Counted from the first letter of the stretch, positions 32,728-40,434 are shown. The stretch: DNA of 64,000 nt from Thermomonospora echinospora (GCF_900108175.1 NZ_FNVO01000013.1:62001-126000); one strand, 5' to 3'. Numbers and translations are program-made. Notes: generated from the sequence alone by a model not told the origin.

Positions 32728-33356
32728 CCGGGCACGGCGCCGCCGTCCACGGCCAGCCCGCACAGCACGATGTCCAGGCCACGGCGGAACTCCTCATCGG
32801 GAGGGATCTGCCGCGCCCGGCGGGCGGTGTCGGCCAGGTGGGGATAACGCTCGACCGGCAGATCGCCCATCGCGGCGGTGCCCTGACCGGCCAGGGGGCC
32901 CAGGTGCATCAGGGCGAGCGCGCCGATCACATGGGCGAGCAAGGCGCGCAGGGCGACGGCGCGCCCCCGTCCGGTGAAACCGGCCTCGGTCAGGACGCCC
33001 AGCAGGGCCTCCGCGCAGCGCAATAGGTTCGGGGCGGCATGGCGATGGACCACCGTCAGCGGTACCGCCGCCGGATGCGCACCGACGGCCTCGCGCATGC
33101 GCTCCAGCAGCACGGCCACCCGCTCCTGCCAGGGCAGGTCGGCCGGCAGCGAGACGTCCACCGAGGCCAGCATGTGATCGACCACCAGTCCTTCGAGGTG
33201 CTCGCGGTCCTCGACGTACCGGTACAGCGCCATCGTGCTGACGCCCAACTCACGGGCGACCACCCGCATGGACAGCCCGTCCAGCCCCGCCCGGTCGATG
33301 ACGGCCAGGGCGGCCTCGGCGATCTGGACGTGCGTGAGCGATCGGCGACGTGGCAT
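32724..33356 (-). CDS. TetR family transcriptional regulator (TetR_C type)
   Basis: A 210-residue repressor. The N-terminal helix-turn-helix is HVQIAEAALAVIDRAGLDGLSMRVVARELGVSTMALYRYVEDR (two overlapping pieces of the standard fold). The C-terminal ligand domain, starting near LPWQERVAVLLERMREA, resembles the tetracycline-repressor class. It is convergent with the peroxiredoxin-like gene and may bind the AGCGTAC repeats in front of it. Its ligand is unknown. Confidence 0.85.
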   Translation of the reverse strand: MPRRRSLTHVQIAEAALAVIDRAGLDGLSMRVVARELGVSTMALYRYVEDREHLEGLVVDHMLASVDVSLPADLPWQERVAVLLERMREAVGAHPAAVPLTVVHRHAAPNLLRCAEALLGVLTEAGFTGRGRAVALRALLAHVIGALALMHLGPLAGQGTAAMGDLPVERYPHLADTARRARQIPPDEEFRRGLDIVLCGLAVDGGAVPG

Positions 33357-33412
33357 GAGCCGTCAGCGTACCGGCCCTGGGGGACCGGTCGCAGGGACGC
33401 ACCGCAGGTGGA

Positions 33413-33438
33413 GCGGGGACGGCCGGAGCCGTCCCCGC
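33413..33438 (-). terminator. Hairpin terminator after the DUF5302 gene
   Basis: Perfect 11-bp arms GCGGGGACGGC (33413-33423) and GCCGTCCCCGC (33428-33438) with a 4-nt loop lie 18 bases past the DUF5302 stop and also close to the start of the TetR gene. No T-run is present. Confidence 0.6.
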
Positions 33439-33456
33439 CCCGAGGGGGCGAGACGG

Positions 33457-33651
33457 TCAGCCGCTCTTACGGCGGAACTGGCGCTGGCCCTTGGCCGGAC
33501 CGTGGGCGCCGCCGTGGACCTTCGCCGGGCCCTTGCCGCCGGCTCCCCCGCCGCTGTCGGTATGGGAGCCCCGTTTGCGCTCCAGGGCCTCGCGGAACTT
33601 GCGCTTCATGTCGTCCTCGGCGCCTTCCGGCTCCGTCGCCTTCTCAGCCAT
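33457..33651 (-). CDS. DUF5302 family small protein
   Basis: A 64-residue, highly charged protein. The N-terminal helix [16 protein letters not shown] and the basic tail [12 protein letters not shown] with a Gly/His/Lys-rich middle match my memory of the actinobacterial DUF5302 family. GGAGG lies 5 nt before ATG 33651; the longer in-frame start at 33720 has no such site. It has no membrane span or cysteine. The function is unknown; its basic, disordered character suggests nucleic-acid contact, which is a guess. Confidence 0.8.
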   Translation of the reverse strand: MAEKATEPEGAEDDMKRKFREALERKRGSHTDSGGGAGGKGPAKVHGGAHGPAKGQRQFRRKSG

Positions 33652-33796
33652 GGGACCTCCTGCTCTATGGCGGACCCTTACAGCCTCGCACGACCAGGAC
33701 CGTCCTCCTGTTGACCTCATACGGTCCGAGCACTGTGCCGGCGGCCGGGAGGCGTAATAAGATCACTTCCTGATCTTCGCTGGGGAGGGTCGTGCC

Positions 33797-34531
33797 GTGG
33801 CCGTAACCGAGACGCGCAGGGTCGCCCACCGCACGCTGGACGGCAGCCTGATCACTCTTACCGGAGCCCTGGACCTGAGCAGGCCCTACTCGTCCATCAT
33901 GCGGCTGAACTTCGTGAAGCGGCTGCACGAGCTGACCGGGGTGGAGCGGCGGTTCGGCGAGGACTGGGCCCGCAGCCTGGGGGTGCGGCGGCTGACCGAG
34001 GAGTTCCGGCTGCAGGGCGGACGGCTGCGCGTCGGCGAGGCGCTGGTCCGCGACGAGAGCCTGCGCGACTTCCCCGCCCACCATCGCAGGAGGGCCGCCG
34101 ACCGGGTGATGGCGGCGGTCTGGGAGGGCCGGCGGCACTCGGTGTGCGCGCACTTCTACCACGCCGAACCGGCCGACGCGATCCGGCTGTTCGACGCGCT
34201 GCGCATCACCGAGCACCCGGAGGGCATCGCGCTGGCCCCCAAACGGGGCGGGGGCGCGGCCGTCGCCGAGACCGCCTCGGTCGCCAAGGACGTGCCCGGG
34301 GTGGGCCTGCTGGAGATCACCCCGCTCAACCGCGAGACGGCCCGGCGGCTGCCTGGCCGGCGCGGCACCAGGCTGCCCACCGGGGAGCTGTTCCGCGACA
34401 CCCACGAGGACGGCGGCGTCTACTTCGTCATGGCGACCCCGACCGCGCTGGTCACCGTGCTGCCCGACGACCAGGAGGTGCGGCGCGCCCCGGCCAGGCT
34501 CGGCGCGCTGAGCGTGCGGGCCGCCGGATAG
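33797..34531 (+). CDS. Unknown protein, first gene of the Mau-like cluster
   Basis: A 244-residue cytosolic-looking protein with no signal peptide or membrane span. I do not recognise it. It opens VAVTETRRVAHRTLDGSLITLTGALDLSRPYSS in two short strands, has a charged helical middle (VERRFGEDWARSLGVRRLTEEF) and a C-terminal beta-rich part (GVYFVMATPTALVTVLPDD). GTG 33797 follows GGGAGGG at 7 nt. It sits immediately before mauE-, mauD- and mauA-like genes, the place held by mauB in methylamine operons, but it shows no beta-propeller repeats. It may be a partner or maturation factor of the exported cysteine-rich protein. Confidence 0.75.
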   Translation: MAVTETRRVAHRTLDGSLITLTGALDLSRPYSSIMRLNFVKRLHELTGVERRFGEDWARSLGVRRLTEEFRLQGGRLRVGEALVRDESLRDFPAHHRRRAADRVMAAVWEGRRHSVCAHFYHAEPADAIRLFDALRITEHPEGIALAPKRGGGAAVAETASVAKDVPGVGLLEITPLNRETARRLPGRRGTRLPTGELFRDTHEDGGVYFVMATPTALVTVLPDDQEVRRAPARLGALSVRAAG

Positions 34532-34555
34532 CCGGCAGCCGGACAGGAGAGTGTG

Positions 34556-35122
34556 ATGATCGAGGCACTGGCCGGCGTGGCGGCGGCCACGGTGGCGTTC
34601 GTCCTGCTCATCGCGTTCGCCGAGCACCTGCTGAGCCCGCGTTCGCTGCCCGCCGCGCTGATCGCCCACGGCACGGTGCCGCGCCGGCTGGTGCGGCCAC
34701 TGGCCGGCGCGGTCACGGCGGTGGAGGGCGCGCTGGCCGCGGCCCTCGTCGCGGCCGTGGTCATCGACGCCCCCCGGGCCGTGCTGACCGGGATCCTGGC
34801 GGCAGCGGGCGTGGTGCTGGCCTCGTACGCCGCCTATACCCATCGTCTGCTGCGAACGGCGGGCGGGCGGGCCGTCCCGTGCGGCTGCTCGCGGGCCGAC
34901 ACCCCCGTCAGCGGATGGGTGGTGCTGCGGGCGGGCGTACCGGCGGCCCTGGCGCTGCTCACCGCGCTGCGGGCGGACGCGGTCGTGACCCCGGCCGAGT
35001 CGGCGGTCCGGTTCGCGGAGGCGTCGATCCCCGGGCTGGTCTTCGCCGTGCTGCTGTGGGTGCTGCCCGAGGCGATGATCGATCCGGACCGCGCGCTCGA
35101 AGGTGGGTCGCATGGGATTTGA
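34556..35122 (+). CDS. MauE/DoxX-like redox-associated membrane protein
   Basis: An integral membrane protein of 188 residues with about four to five spans (VAAATVAFVLLIAFAEHLL, LAAALVAAVVI, ILAAAGVVLASYAAY, and a last pair near the end). The loop AVPCGCSRADTPVSGWVVLR carries the C109-G-C111 pair and following Pro-Val-Ser-Gly-Trp typical of MauE. In methylamine operons MauE works with MauD to form disulfides in the exported light chain. ATG 34556 is 6 nt from AGGAGA; GTG 34553 is too close. It overlaps the MauD-like gene by 11 bases. Confidence 0.82.
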   Translation: MIEALAGVAAATVAFVLLIAFAEHLLSPRSLPAALIAHGTVPRRLVRPLAGAVTAVEGALAAALVAAVVIDAPRAVLTGILAAAGVVLASYAAYTHRLLRTAGGRAVPCGCSRADTPVSGWVVLRAGVPAALALLTALRADAVVTPAESAVRFAEASIPGLVFAVLLWVLPEAMIDPDRALEGGSHGI

Positions 35123-35693
35123 GACAACGGTGCTGCTGCTGACCTGGGTCGCGATCGCGCTGCTGGCGTTCGTGGTGTCCGGGCTGGTGCGGCGCGTCCA
35201 CCATCTGGGCACCGGGGTGCGCACGGCGGAGCTGGGCCCGGCGCCCGGCTCGGCGGCCCCCCAGTTCGGGCGGCTGACCGCCGGCCTGTCCCCCGGCCCG
35301 TCCCCTGGCCCGTCTCCTGGTAGGGCCGACCGCACGCTGCTGCTGTTCCTGGACGCCGACTGCGGGGTGTGCCCGCAGGTCCTGGCGGAGCTGCGCGACG
35401 TGCTCGACGGGTCCGGCCGGACGCTCCCGGTGGCCGCGCTGTTCGCGGACCGGGCGCTGGAGGGCGGGCACGAGGGCATCGAGGTCTTCGCCGGCGAGGC
35501 CGGGCTGTTCGAGGAGTACCGGATCCCGGCGGTGCCGTTCGCCGTCCTCGCCGACGGCTCCGGCCGGGTGCGCACCGCACGGCCGGTCGGCTCCCCCGGT
35601 GCGCTGCGCGACCTGCTGGAGACCGTACTGGAGACCCTGCCGGAGACCGCTGTGGGCCGACAGCACGCTCCCGTGGACGGAGGAACGCCGTGA
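35112..35693 (+). CDS. MauD/TlpA-like membrane-anchored thioredoxin-fold protein
   Basis: A 193-residue protein with one N-terminal span (VLLLTWVAIALLAFVVSGLV) and an outer thioredoxin-like domain. The redox pair is C84-G-V-C87 in LLFLDADCGVCPQVLAEL, and the family cis-Pro appears in YRIPAVPFAVL. A short PGPSPGPSPG repeat (residues 61-70) links span and domain. In Mau systems MauD is needed for the six disulfides of the small subunit. ATG 35112 follows AAGGTGGG. Its stop overlaps the GTG of the cysteine-rich gene. The pairing with a MauE-like gene strongly supports a disulfide-forming role. Confidence 0.82.
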   Translation: MGFETTVLLLTWVAIALLAFVVSGLVRRVHHLGTGVRTAELGPAPGSAAPQFGRLTAGLSPGPSPGPSPGRADRTLLLFLDADCGVCPQVLAELRDVLDGSGRTLPVAALFADRALEGGHEGIEVFAGEAGLFEEYRIPAVPFAVLADGSGRVRTARPVGSPGALRDLLETVLETLPETAVGRQHAPVDGGTP

Positions 35694-36277
35694 ACGACAC
35701 CCCCCAGGACACCGGCATCGCCCTGGCGGAGATCTCCCTGGAGGACATCGTCCCGCTGCGCGGTCCCGACGGCCGGGACGCCGAACGCGTCCGGCGGCGG
35801 GTTCCCCGACCGCCCCGCGGACCGGCGCGGGTGCCGCGCCGGTCGGTGCTCGGCGTGGTGGCCTCGGCCGGCTTCGGACTGGGGATGGCGGCGCTGGGCG
35901 TCTTCCCGGCGGCGCGGCGGGCCGCCGCCGCGCCCTACGACGAGTACTACCAGATCAAGAAGCTGCCCTGCCCGTCGTACGCGGCCGGCCACAACTGCTC
36001 GCCCGGCTGCGGCCCGAGCGCGGTGTGCGCGGGCTGCTGCCGTACCAGCGGCAGCCGCAAGGGCTTCCACCACTCCAGCGTGTCCAAGCCCAACCACAAG
36101 CTGCGACCCAACCAGTGCTACGGCGGGTGGGCCGACGGGTGGCTGTGGCGCTACGCGCAACGCTGCGGCACTTGCCAGAACACGCGGACCTACCGCTGCC
36201 ACGACGGCTGGCGCAGGACGAACGCCTCCAGCCCGTACTACCGGACCATCTGCCGGTGGACGACCGTATGCAAGTAG
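35690..36277 (+). CDS. Tat-exported methylamine-dehydrogenase light-chain-like protein with 12 cysteines
   Basis: A 195-residue protein. A long N-terminal region ends in a twin-arginine-type signal, VPRRSVLGVVASAGFGLGMA (RR at 50-51), with likely cleavage near AAAAPYDEYY. The mature part has exactly 12 cysteines, at 94, 103, 107, 113, 116, 117, 143, 159, 162, 170, 188 and 194, and five tryptophans (147, 151, 153, 174, 190). MauA likewise has a long Tat signal and 12 cysteines in six disulfides. However, the first cofactor Trp of MauA, just before a Cys-Tyr, has no equivalent before C143-Y144, so a tryptophylquinone is doubtful. GGAGGAAC precedes GTG 35690. Confidence 0.75.
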   Translation: MNDTPQDTGIALAEISLEDIVPLRGPDGRDAERVRRRVPRPPRGPARVPRRSVLGVVASAGFGLGMAALGVFPAARRAAAAPYDEYYQIKKLPCPSYAAGHNCSPGCGPSAVCAGCCRTSGSRKGFHHSSVSKPNHKLRPNQCYGGWADGWLWRYAQRCGTCQNTRTYRCHDGWRRTNASSPYYRTICRWTTVCK

Positions 36278-36438
36278 CGCCGACCGCCGGTCCGCTGCGG
36301 CGGGCCCTGACCGAGCCGCTGATCGGCGTGCTCCTGCTGGCAATGGCGGCGGTGGCGCTGGCCGCCAGGGACGGCATGGTGCTGGGCTGGGCGTCGATCG
36401 GCGCGCTGGCAGGCTACTCGCTGTCCGGGTCGGTGTGA
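36268..36438 (+). CDS. Small two-span membrane protein of the Mau-like cluster
   Basis: A 56-residue protein starting MQVAPTAGPLRRALTEPLIG and carrying two hydrophobic stretches (LIGVLLLAMAAVALAA and VLGWASIGALAGYSLSG). Its ATG lies inside the last codons of the light-chain-like gene, overlapping by 10 bases, as expected for coupled translation. It is in the same frame as the next membrane gene, separated from it by one TGA and six codons. The function is unknown. Confidence 0.55.
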   Translation: MQVAPTAGPLRRALTEPLIGVLLLAMAAVALAARDGMVLGWASIGALAGYSLSGSV

Positions 36439-36456
36439 ACGCACAACAGCAACACG

Positions 36457-37023
36457 GTGCTGTTCTCGCCAGGTTGGCGGGCCTCGACACGACAGGGCGG
36501 CGTCCTCGCCCTCTTCACCGCGGGACTGCTCCTCGGGGGCGTCCTGTCGGCCTCGGTGGTGTGGCTGCTGTCCGGGCTGTCGGAACCGATCCCGGCCGAC
36601 GGCCGCTGGGCCGCCGCCCTCGCCGTCGCCGTGCTCGGCCTGCTGCGCGAGTTCGGCGTGCTGCCGCTGCGGCTGCCGCAGAACGCCCGGCAGATCCCGC
36701 AGGATGTGCTGCAGCGGCGGCCCCGGCTGGGCACCTTGCAGTTCGGCTTCGAACTGGGCACCGGTGTGCGCACGTACGTGACCTCGGCCGTCCCGTACGT
36801 CGCCGCACTCGGCCTGCTGCTGGTCCACCCGAGCCCGGCGATGGCCGCCGCCACCGGACTGGGCTTCGGCGCGGGCCGGGCGCTGACGGCAGCGTTCCAC
36901 CTGTGGAGCCGTGACGAGGACTGGAACGCGCGCGCGTCGACCCGGATGCCCTGGCTGCCCAGGCTGGCCGCGGTGGCCGTCCTGGCCGCACTGCTGCTGC
37001 TGTCCCCCTGGTACGGGGGTTAG
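36457..37023 (+). CDS. Integral membrane protein, last gene of the Mau-like cluster
   Basis: A 188-residue protein with about four to five predicted spans (VLALFTAGLLLGGVLSASVV, WAAALAVAVLGLLREFGVL, YVAALGLLLVHPSPAMAAAT and AVAVLAALLLLSPWYGG). A polar loop, LPQNARQIPQDVLQRRPRLGTLQFGFELG, separates spans 2 and 3. GTG 36457 has no clear ribosome site, so translation may depend on coupling with the gene before it. No family is recognised. The stop overlaps the convergent cupin gene by 4 bases. Confidence 0.65.
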   Translation: MLFSPGWRASTRQGGVLALFTAGLLLGGVLSASVVWLLSGLSEPIPADGRWAAALAVAVLGLLREFGVLPLRLPQNARQIPQDVLQRRPRLGTLQFGFELGTGVRTYVTSAVPYVAALGLLLVHPSPAMAAATGLGFGAGRALTAAFHLWSRDEDWNARASTRMPWLPRLAAVAVLAALLLLSPWYGG

Positions 37024-37358
37024 GCGCCGCCCGCCGCGCTGCCCTCAGCCGGGGCGAACATCACGCAGATCACCAGGTCCTCGGTGACGTCGTGGAACCG
37101 GTGCTCCTCATGCTTGGGCACGTACAGCACGGTGCCGGGGCCGACGGGCACGGTCCGGTCGCCTCCGGTGAATGCGCCCCGTCCGCCGATCACCACGTAC
37201 ACCTCGTCCTCGGTGTGCGGGCGCTGGGGGTCGGTGCCGCCCGCCGGGATCGAGTAGGTGCCCACGCTGAGCGCTTCGACGCGCAGGTGCTCGACGTAGT
37301 GGGCGCCCCCGTCGGGGCCGGCGCAGCGGTCCACCGGAATGATCTCCATGCCGATCAT
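37020..37358 (-). CDS. Cupin domain protein
   Basis: A small single-domain cupin of 112 residues. RPHTEDEVYVVIGGRGAF matches cupin motif 1 (H...E) and GTVLYVPKHEEHRFHDV matches motif 2 (H), which together supply metal ligands. It may be a metal-dependent isomerase, dioxygenase or binding protein; the sequence does not decide. ATG 37358 is used, with ATG 37349 as alternative. It diverges from the flippase-like gene. Confidence 0.82.
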   Translation of the reverse strand: MIGMEIIPVDRCAGPDGGAHYVEHLRVEALSVGTYSIPAGGTDPQRPHTEDEVYVVIGGRGAFTGGDRTVPVGPGTVLYVPKHEEHRFHDVTEDLVICVMFAPAEGSAAGGA

Positions 37359-37448
37359 GGTCTCATCCGGCCGAGACAACGTCTCGCGTTCGCCTGGCGG
37401 GAATCGGGCGGTCGCACGGCGGTCAACCTCGTGCGGGACACATGGGCC

Positions 37449-38462
37449 GTGGAATCCGTACTGCCTGCCGTGCATCCGACAACGACGCTCGCCCGTGCCC
37501 GCCGCCGGCGGTGGGCGGTGGCCGCCCTCGCCGCCCTGTTCGCGGGTCTGGCCGTGGCGGTCACCGGGACGGCCGGGCAGGTGCGGGCGTGCCTGACGGC
37601 GCCGGCCGACGTGCACTGGGCGTTCCTGGTGTGCCTGGGGGTGCTGTCGGCGCTGCACTACGTGCTGGCGGCGGTGACCCTGCGGGCGGTGGCCGGGGGC
37701 GGGCTGCCGTTCGGGACGACGCTCGGGGTGCAGTTCACCGCGGCGGCGGCCAACCGCCTGACGCCGGGCGGGCTCGGCGCCGCCGCCGTCAACACCCGCT
37801 ATCTGGTGTGCCGGGGGATACCCGCGGCGCGGGCGGTCACCTCGGTGGCGGTGATGCAGGCCGCGGGGGCGGTGGCGGACCTGCTGCTCCTGCTGGTGAT
37901 CGTCGCGCTGAGCGGCGGCGGCGCGCTGCGCGTCCTGGCCTCCCGGGCCGGTGCGGCGGCGGGCGCCCTGCCCGTCGTCCCGGCCCTGGTGCTCAGCGCG
38001 GTCCTGGCCCTGGCCGCTGTGACGTACGGGCGGCGGGCGCTGCGGTCACGGGCGTTCGCCCATGCCGTCGCGGGCTGCGCCGGGCTGCTGCGGCGCCCTC
38101 GGGATCTGGTCCTGACCCTGCTGGCGTCCGCGTCCACAACGCTGGTGATGGCGCTGGCGATGGCGGTCAGCGCGCTGGCCGTGCCCGGCACCGGCGTCAC
38201 GCCCGCCGATCTGTGGGTACTGGTCACTGCGTACCTGGTGGGGGCCGCCGCGGGCGCCGCACTGCCCTCCCCCGGCGGGGTGGGCGGCACCGAGGCCGCG
38301 CTGGTGGCCGCCCTGACCGCGCTCGGCGTCGCGGCGGGTCCCGCCCTGCAGGCGGTGCTGCTGTTCCGCGCGGTCACCTACTGGGCGCCGGTGCCGGTCG
38401 GGCTGGTGACCGCACGAGCGCTGCGCGGGCATGAGGAAAACGCGGGCATGAGGAAAAAGTGA
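37449..38462 (+). CDS. Flippase-like membrane protein (lysylphosphatidylglycerol synthase transmembrane type)
   Basis: An integral membrane protein of about 337 residues with eight or more spans, of the UPF0104/LPG-synthase transmembrane family. The N-terminal span is AVAALAALFAGLAVAV. AANRLTPGGLGAAAVNTRYL and GAALPSPGGVGGTEAALVAALTALG are the conserved family loops. Such proteins move or sense lipids, but no aminoacyl-transfer domain is present, so synthase activity is not expected. GTG 37449 is used; GTG 37431 is another in-frame option and neither has a strong ribosome site. Confidence 0.78.
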   Translation: MESVLPAVHPTTTLARARRRRWAVAALAALFAGLAVAVTGTAGQVRACLTAPADVHWAFLVCLGVLSALHYVLAAVTLRAVAGGGLPFGTTLGVQFTAAAANRLTPGGLGAAAVNTRYLVCRGIPAARAVTSVAVMQAAGAVADLLLLLVIVALSGGGALRVLASRAGAAAGALPVVPALVLSAVLALAAVTYGRRALRSRAFAHAVAGCAGLLRRPRDLVLTLLASASTTLVMALAMAVSALAVPGTGVTPADLWVLVTAYLVGAAAGAALPSPGGVGGTEAALVAALTALGVAAGPALQAVLLFRAVTYWAPVPVGLVTARALRGHEENAGMRKK

Positions 38463-38516
38463 AAGAAATCCGCGGCGGACCCGTCGGAGAATCCGCCCGC
38501 CGGACGATGGAGGGAT

Positions 38517-39044
38517 GTGAGCCGACCGGGACAGCTGGAGCCGGATCCGGGCGTGGCGCTGCTGGAGTTGTATGACGCGGCCCTGCCCGAGGTCTACGGG
38601 TACCTGCTGTCGCGGTGCGGGCAGCGGTCACTGGCCGAGGACCTCACCGCCGAGACGTTCCTGGCCGCCGTGGAGGCGGTGCGCCGGCGCCCGCCCCCGG
38701 CGCTGAGCGTCGCCTGGCTGGTGGGGGTGGCCCGGCACAAGCTGGCCGACCACTGGCGGCGCGCCGCCCGCGAGGAGCGCGGGCTGCGGGTGGTCGGCGG
38801 CCGGGACGGCGACTGCGAGGACCCGTGGGACGAGCGGCTGGACGCGCTGGTCGCCCGCGAGGTGCTCGCCGAGCTGGGGCCGCATCACCGGGCCGCACTG
38901 ACCCTGCGTTATCTCGACGGCCTGCCGGTGGCGCAGGTCGCCGAGCATCTGCACCGCACCGTGCACGCCACCGAGGCGCTGCTGGTGCGGGCTCGCGGCG
39001 CGTTCCGTGACGCCTATGCCAGGAGGGAGGGCCGCGATGTCTGA
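38517..39044 (+). CDS. ECF RNA polymerase sigma factor
   Basis: A 175-residue sigma factor. Region 2 shows LYDAALPEVYGYLLSRCGQ and LAEDLTAETFLAAVEAV, then SVAWLVGVARHKLADHWRR. Region 4 shows LAELGPHHRAALTLRYLDGL and PVAQVAEHLHRTVHATEALL. The GTG start follows GGAGGG. Its last codons overlap the start of the VOC gene. No zinc-finger anti-sigma gene is adjacent, so control may come from the fused N-terminal segment of the VOC protein. Confidence 0.85.
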   Translation: MSRPGQLEPDPGVALLELYDAALPEVYGYLLSRCGQRSLAEDLTAETFLAAVEAVRRRPPPALSVAWLVGVARHKLADHWRRAAREERGLRVVGGRDGDCEDPWDERLDALVAREVLAELGPHHRAALTLRYLDGLPVAQVAEHLHRTVHATEALLVRARGAFRDAYARREGRDV

Positions 39045-40332
39045 GCTGTCGCCCGACCCCTTCGAGTCGCTGCGCGAACCGGCGCGCCCGGTCGACCCCG
39101 ATCCGATTTTCGCGGCGCGGCTGCGCGAACGCCTGCGGCGCGCGCTGCTCGAACCTGCAGGAGGAGCAATGACCATCGGCACGACGATCGACCGGTTCGC
39201 GGGCCCGGAGGTGGCCGAGGCGCGGTTCCACACGCTGAACGCCTACCTGTGCGTCGACGACGGGCGGCGGGCGCTGGAGTGGTACGCCCAGGCGCTGGGG
39301 GCCCGGCCGCTGGGCACGCCCACGATCATGGAGGACGGCCGGGTCGGGCACGCCGAGCTGGCGCTGGGCGACTCGGTGCTCATGCTCGCCGACGAGTGGC
39401 CCGAGCTGGGCCTGGTCGGGCCGAGGGCGCGCGGCGGCGTGAGCATGTCGCTGTACCTGCGGGTCCCCGACGCGGACGCCACCGTGGCCCGGGCGGTGGA
39501 GCTGGGCGCCCGGCTGGACCGTCCGGTCTCCGACACCGCCTACGGCCGCAGCGGCGTGATCCACGACCCGTTCGGCCACCGCTGGATGGTCGTCACTGCG
39601 CAGGCGGAGCCCGCGAGGGCGCCCCGGCTGCGGCAGGGCGACATCGGCTATGCCTCCGTGTGGGCGCCCGACGTGGCGCGCGCCGCCGCGTTCTACCAGA
39701 CGGTGCTGGGCTGGGAGCTGCGGCCGGGCAGCACCGAGCAGGGCCGCGAGGTCGGGGGCCTGTCCCAGCCGATCGGCCTGTGGGGCGGCCAGGAGCACCG
39801 CACTCTGTTCGTCTGCTTCGCGGTCACCGACGTGCACGCGGCCGTCCGCCGGGTGCGCGACGCCGGTGGGCGGGCCGAGGAGCCGCACGCCGAGGAGTAC
39901 GGGGTCGTCGCGATGTGCGCCGACGACCAGGGCCTGGAGTTCGCGCTGTACGAGCCGAGCCGGAGCACGCCCGCTCCGACCGAGTCGCCGCGGCACGGCG
40001 AGATCTCCTACCTGACCTTCGAGGTGCCCGACTCGGCGCGGTTCCGCGCGTTCTTCGCCTCGGTGCTGGGCTGGGAGTTCGTCCGGGGCCGCGTCGAGGA
40101 CGGCTGGGAGGCGCGCATCGACGGCGAGCCGGTGCGGTACATGGTCGGGATGCAGGGCGGCCACCCGCTTCCCACCGTGGTGCCGATGTACGCGGTCGAC
40201 GACATCGACGTGGCGGTCGGCAACGTCCGCGCGGCGGGCGGCACCGCCACCGAGCCCGAGCGCATGCCGTACGGGATGAGCTCCTACTGCTCCGACGACC
40301 AGGACGTCCGCTTCTACCTTGGGCAGCACTAG
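39037..40332 (+). CDS. Three-domain VOC (glyoxalase/bleomycin-resistance fold) protein with sigma-linked N-terminus
   Basis: A 431-residue protein. Residues 1-40 (SPDPFESLREPARPVDPDP, then FAARLRERLRRALL) resemble the short segment that follows sigma genes in related operons. Three VOC repeats follow: LNAYLCVDDGRRALEWYAQAL, IGYASVWAPDVARAAAFYQTVL and ISYLTFEVPDSARFRAFFASVL. An internal in-frame ATG at 39169 has its own AGGAGGAG site 3-6 nt upstream and would produce the VOC part alone. Ligand and reaction are unknown. The overlap with the ECF sigma gene implies joint regulation. Confidence 0.82.
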   Translation: MSELSPDPFESLREPARPVDPDPIFAARLRERLRRALLEPAGGAMTIGTTIDRFAGPEVAEARFHTLNAYLCVDDGRRALEWYAQALGARPLGTPTIMEDGRVGHAELALGDSVLMLADEWPELGLVGPRARGGVSMSLYLRVPDADATVARAVELGARLDRPVSDTAYGRSGVIHDPFGHRWMVVTAQAEPARAPRLRQGDIGYASVWAPDVARAAAFYQTVLGWELRPGSTEQGREVGGLSQPIGLWGGQEHRTLFVCFAVTDVHAAVRRVRDAGGRAEEPHAEEYGVVAMCADDQGLEFALYEPSRSTPAPTESPRHGEISYLTFEVPDSARFRAFFASVLGWEFVRGRVEDGWEARIDGEPVRYMVGMQGGHPLPTVVPMYAVDDIDVAVGNVRAAGGTATEPERMPYGMSSYCSDDQDVRFYLGQH

Positions 40333-40420
40333 CCGTACGGGGGGCTGGACGTGGATGATCACCGATTCACAACAATTGTGCGGTAGGTCACATCCGTCGC
40401 CGTACGGCGCTAGATTGTCA

Positions 40421-40434
40421 CTACCGACCGGTAG
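40421..40434. promoter_or_regulatory. Inverted repeat CTACCG-AC-CGGTAG
   Basis: A perfect 6-bp inverted repeat with a 2-nt centre lies about 90 bp before the membrane-anchored protein gene. CGGTAGGTCA occurs here and also at 40381-40390. ACAATTGT, another palindrome, lies nearby at about 40371. Together they suggest a TetR- or GntR-type regulated promoter. Confidence 0.4.

Noticed and set aside
36436-36438. TGA as a selenocysteine codon joining the two membrane frames
   Set aside because: No SECIS-like hairpin was recognised directly after it, and the flanking residues are not a redox motif; ordinary stop or gene split is simpler.
36435-36914. Alternative frame starting MNAQQQHGAV
   Set aside because: After about 15 residues it becomes Arg/Pro-rich with no membrane spans, whereas the overlapping frame from 36457 has clear hydrophobic segments.
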